From Desulfovibrio sp. Huiquan2017 (GTDB taxonomy: Bacteria > Desulfobacterota > Desulfovibrionia > Desulfovibrionales > Desulfovibrionaceae): DNA of 64,000 nucleotides. The notes beneath the pieces were generated by a model, which was given only the letters and a program-made list of their open reading frames with translations, was not told the DNA's origin and ran no database searches. The translations under genes and the position numbers were made by a program. The stretch lies in assembly GCF_017351175.1 (NCBI RefSeq), contig NZ_JAFMPN010000016.1:1251-65250 (forward strand). The letters are read 5' to 3'. How positions within the stretch are numbered: position 1 is the first letter of the stretch; each line of letters begins with the position of its first letter. Below, in pieces: positions 57,784 through 64,000 of the stretch.

Positions 57784-59226
57784 GTGGCGGCGATATTGAT
57801 CATAGACGACGACCTCGATGTCTGCGAGACCATGGAGAGCCTGATCACCAGGCTGACCCATGACTGCGTCTCGGCCCACACCCTGGACTCCGGGCTGCGG
57901 CTGATGCGCAAGAAGGCCTTCGACGTGATCTTTCTGGACGTCCGCCTGCCGGATGGAAACGGCTTGGATATCCTGCCGGACATCATGGCCCTGCCCGATC
58001 CGCCCGAAGTCATCATCCTGACCGGCAAAGGCGACCCGGACGGTGCGGAGTTGGCCATTCGGGGCGGCGTCTGGGATTACCTGCTCAAACCGTCCAGCAT
58101 CCGCGAAATTTCCCTGACCCTGGGCCGCGCCCTCAAATACCACGAGGAAAAACGCGACCGGGACGGAGACCGAGGCCTGGAACTCACCGGCGTGGTAGGC
58201 GACAGCCCGATCATCCGGGTCAGCTTCAACCTCCTGTCCCAGGCGGCCCGGTCGGAGACCAATGTGCTCATCACCGGCGAGACCGGCACGGGCAAGGAAT
58301 TGTTCGCGTCCACCATCCACGCCAACTCCAAGCGCAAGTCCGGCAATTTCGTGGTCGTGGACTGCGCCGGGCTGACCGAATCCCTGCTGGAATCCACTCT
58401 CTACGGATACCGCAAAGGGGCCTTCACCGGCGCTCAGGCCGACCGCATCGGACTGGTCAAACTGGCCGACGGCGGCACCCTTTTCCTGGACGAGGTGGGC
58501 GAAATGCCGCTGTCCATGCAAAAGGCCTTTCTGCGCGTCCTCCAGGAACGAACCTTCCGCCCGGTGGGCGACACCCGCGAGCAGACCAGCGACTTCCGGC
58601 TGGTGGCGGCCACCAACCGGGACCTGGACGAGATGGTCGAAAAGGGGACATTCCGTTCGGACCTGCTGTACCGCCTCAAGACAATGCATATCCATCTGCC
58701 GCCCCTCCGGGAACGGCCCGAGGACATCAAGCCCTTGTGCATATATCGGGTCAACCAGCTCTGCCGCCAGTACGCCATGCCGCCCAAGTCCTTCGGCTCG
58801 GACTTCAACCCGGCCCTGGAAAGCTATGACTGGCCGGGCAACGTCCGCGAACTGTTCAATATCCTGGAGCGGGCCGTGGTCACCTCGGGTACCGAGAAAA
58901 CCCTCTACGCCATGCACTTGCCGCGCGAACTGCGCATCCAGATCGCCAAGGCCCAAATTGAGCGGTTGACCAACACCCCGCCCGAAAAAGAAGCCCTGTT
59001 CCCTCCGGACACGGAGCCTGTCCGAAAAATCGGACAGGATATCTTCGAGGACATCTTCGAGCAGGAACTGCCGACACTGCGGGATTTCAAGAGCACTGCG
59101 GAAAAGGTCTACCTCGGTGAGCTCATCCGCCAATGCGACGGCGACCTGCCCCGCATACTCGACGTATCCAAACTCTCCCGCTCACATTTCTACGGCCTGC
59201 TCAAGAAGTACGGCCTGTCCCTTTAG
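57784..59226 (+). CDS. lurR: NtrC-family sigma-54 response regulator, LurR-like
   Basis: The GTG start at 57784 has GGGGAG upstream and follows the kinase stop by one base. The 480-residue protein has a receiver domain (D8-D10, phosphoacceptor D52, K102), an AAA+ domain with GETGTGKE, an intact GAFTGA loop, Walker B GGTLFLDEVGE and a Fis-like HTH (ILDVSKLSRSHFYGLLKKYG). It activates sigma-54 promoters. A sigma-54-like promoter lies 82 bp upstream of the pyruvate oxidoreductase gene, in agreement with LurR control of lactate utilisation in D. vulgaris. The name rests on synteny and domain architecture. Confidence 0.9.
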   Translation: MAAILIIDDDLDVCETMESLITRLTHDCVSAHTLDSGLRLMRKKAFDVIFLDVRLPDGNGLDILPDIMALPDPPEVIILTGKGDPDGAELAIRGGVWDYLLKPSSIREISLTLGRALKYHEEKRDRDGDRGLELTGVVGDSPIIRVSFNLLSQAARSETNVLITGETGTGKELFASTIHANSKRKSGNFVVVDCAGLTESLLESTLYGYRKGAFTGAQADRIGLVKLADGGTLFLDEVGEMPLSMQKAFLRVLQERTFRPVGDTREQTSDFRLVAATNRDLDEMVEKGTFRSDLLYRLKTMHIHLPPLRERPEDIKPLCIYRVNQLCRQYAMPPKSFGSDFNPALESYDWPGNVRELFNILERAVVTSGTEKTLYAMHLPRELRIQIAKAQIERLTNTPPEKEALFPPDTEPVRKIGQDIFEDIFEQELPTLRDFKSTAEKVYLGELIRQCDGDLPRILDVSKLSRSHFYGLLKKYGLSL

Positions 59227-59234
59227 GAAAACCC

Positions 59235-59798
59235 ATGGCAGACTTCGCTTCCTACTGCGATTTTTGCGCGTCCCGCGACACGGACGATGTGGACCGCGCG
59301 TACCACGACACCCGCTATGGCTTTCCCATCGAGGACGACGGCGAACTGTTCGCGTTGCTGATCATGGAGATCAACCAGGCGGGGCTGAGCTGGCGGACGA
59401 TACTCAACAAGGAACCAAACTTCCGCAAAGCCTACGACGGATTCGACATCCCCACCGTGGCCGCCTATGGCGAAGCGGACCGGGCCCGGCTCCTGGCCGA
59501 CGCAGGCATCATCCGCAATCGCCTCAAGGTCGATGCGGCCATCCACAACGCGGGCGCCATCCTGGACCTGCAACGCGAATACGGCTCCTTCAAGGCCTGG
59601 CTGGATGCCCACCACCCTTTGGAAAAAGCGGCCTGGGTCAAACTGTTCAAAACCCGCTTCAAATTCGTGGGCGGCGAGATCGTCGGCGAGTTTCTCATGA
59701 GTTCCGGCTACCTGAAGGGCGCACATACCGAAACTTGCCCAATCCAGAAGGCCGTGTTAGAGGCCTGTCCGGCCTGGGCTCGATCCACGGAGGGGTGA
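59235..59798 (+). CDS. tag: DNA-3-methyladenine glycosylase I
   Basis: The ATG at 59235 follows AGGAAAA; a longer frame would overlap lurR. The 187-residue enzyme removes 3-methyladenine from alkylated DNA. The zinc-binding and substrate elements are present: CDFCASRDTDDVDRAYHDTR at the N-terminus, FALLIMEINQAGLSWRTILN, the HhH region FKFVGGEIVGEFLMSSGYLK and the closing H-x3-C (AHTETCPIQ). It lies nine bases after lurR and may be co-transcribed by position only. Confidence 0.94.
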   Translation: MADFASYCDFCASRDTDDVDRAYHDTRYGFPIEDDGELFALLIMEINQAGLSWRTILNKEPNFRKAYDGFDIPTVAAYGEADRARLLADAGIIRNRLKVDAAIHNAGAILDLQREYGSFKAWLDAHHPLEKAAWVKLFKTRFKFVGGEIVGEFLMSSGYLKGAHTETCPIQKAVLEACPAWARSTEG

Positions 59799-63722
<3,924 letters not shown>

Positions 63723-63734
63723 TAGTTAGAGGCA

Positions 63735-63785
63735 TGTGCGGGGCGGGGTTGTTGCGGAGGCTTCGCCTGACCCGCCCCGCACATC
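63735..63785 (+). terminator. Hairpin between pyruvate oxidoreductase and lactate permease genes
   Basis: 14-bp perfect arms (ATGTGCGGGGCGGG / CCCGCCCCGCACAT) enclose an inner GC-rich stem, followed by CTGTTTTG. It probably attenuates, but need not block, transcription into the lactate permease gene. Confidence 0.8.
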
Positions 63786-63833
63786 TGTTTTGAACCGTGA
63801 GGGTTGTTCCTCACACCCATGGAGGTTTGTTTA

Positions 63834-64000
63834 ATGTCTATCGAAGTGCTTGCGTTGATCGCGCTGCTGCCCATCCTGGTGGCGCTCATCCTCATGGTCG
63901 GCATGCGCTGGCCCGCCACTAAAGCCATGCCCCTGGCGTGGCTGACTGCGGCGGTCGGTGCAATCCTGGCCTGGCAACTGCCCGTGGCCTATGTCGCTGC
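63834..64000 (+). CDS. lldP: L-lactate permease (N-terminal part, continues beyond window)
   Basis: The ATG at 63834 follows GGAGGTTTGTTTA. The visible 55 codons begin MSIEVLALIALLPILVALIL and form two hydrophobic helices around GMRWPATKAMPLAWL, which matches the start of LctP/LldP lactate permeases. Its position after the pyruvate oxidoreductase gene is that of the lactate permease in the D. vulgaris organic-acid oxidation cluster. The window ends inside the gene. Confidence 0.88.
   Translation, partial: MSIEVLALIALLPILVALILMVGMRWPATKAMPLAWLTAAVGAILAWQLPVAYVA

Overview
The window looks like chromosome of a Desulfovibrionaceae sulfate reducer (Desulfovibrio or Pseudodesulfovibrio type). The evidence is GC-rich coding sequence, a Desulfovibrio-type flavodoxin, a single-chain pyruvate:ferredoxin oxidoreductase followed by an L-lactate permease and preceded by a sensor kinase/sigma-54 activator pair (the order known for the D. 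vulgaris lactate-utilisation locus), and a large iron-handling region with what appears to be a ferrosome (Fez-type) gene cluster. No rRNA, tRNA or CRISPR was found.

Layout. 1-12.8 kb: a two-partner secretion locus (tpsB-tpsA, a 2729-residue exoprotein with nine 30-residue repeats near its C-terminus), flanked by a 7TM-DISM histidine kinase (cut by the window edge) and a NarL/LuxR response regulator. 13.4-14.4 kb: a scar in which a decayed tyrosine-recombinase gene abuts an internal, frameshifted piece of metF. 14.4-17 kb: metE with a cobalamin riboswitch and an AT-rich palindrome upstream. 17.4-27.6 kb: the ferrosome-like cluster, with three P1B-type ATPases, two small HMA-like proteins with a GRxR-type motif, two related Gly-rich membrane proteins, a MamC-like membrane protein with a Lys/Ala-rich tail, a protein with three FeoA-like domains and a YtxH-like protein. 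28-35.9 kb: flavodoxin, two DUF4198 periplasmic proteins, a Cys-rich FeoB-associated protein, feoB, two feoA genes and two Fur-family regulators, one lacking the usual metal-sensing motif. 35.9-42.3 kb: a SiaABCD-like partner-switching/c-di-GMP operon that continues into MoxR and VWA genes and has a Fur-box-like palindrome in front of it. 43-48 kb: a chemoreceptor with a heme-binding motif, an AT-rich methyltransferase, and an unusual sigma-54 activator paired with a NifX-like protein. 48.4-53.7 kb: a transport operon (CBS protein, SLC13 permease, hexapeptide-repeat protein, NhaB). 54-64 kb: small genes, a LurSR-like regulatory pair, tag, pyruvate:ferredoxin oxidoreductase behind a probable sigma-54 promoter, and the start of the lactate permease gene.

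How it fits together. Iron is the theme of 17-42 kb: Fe(II) import (FeoAB), a flavodoxin for low-iron conditions, Fur-type control, and an apparent compartment that stores iron behind P-type ATPases. An identical spaced palindrome, TTGATA-N11-TATCAA, lies in front of both the ferrosome-like operon and the feo operon, which suggests shared control. The right end is central carbon metabolism (lactate to pyruvate to acetyl-CoA) with its dedicated regulators. All functional statements come from reading motifs by eye; no database search was run.
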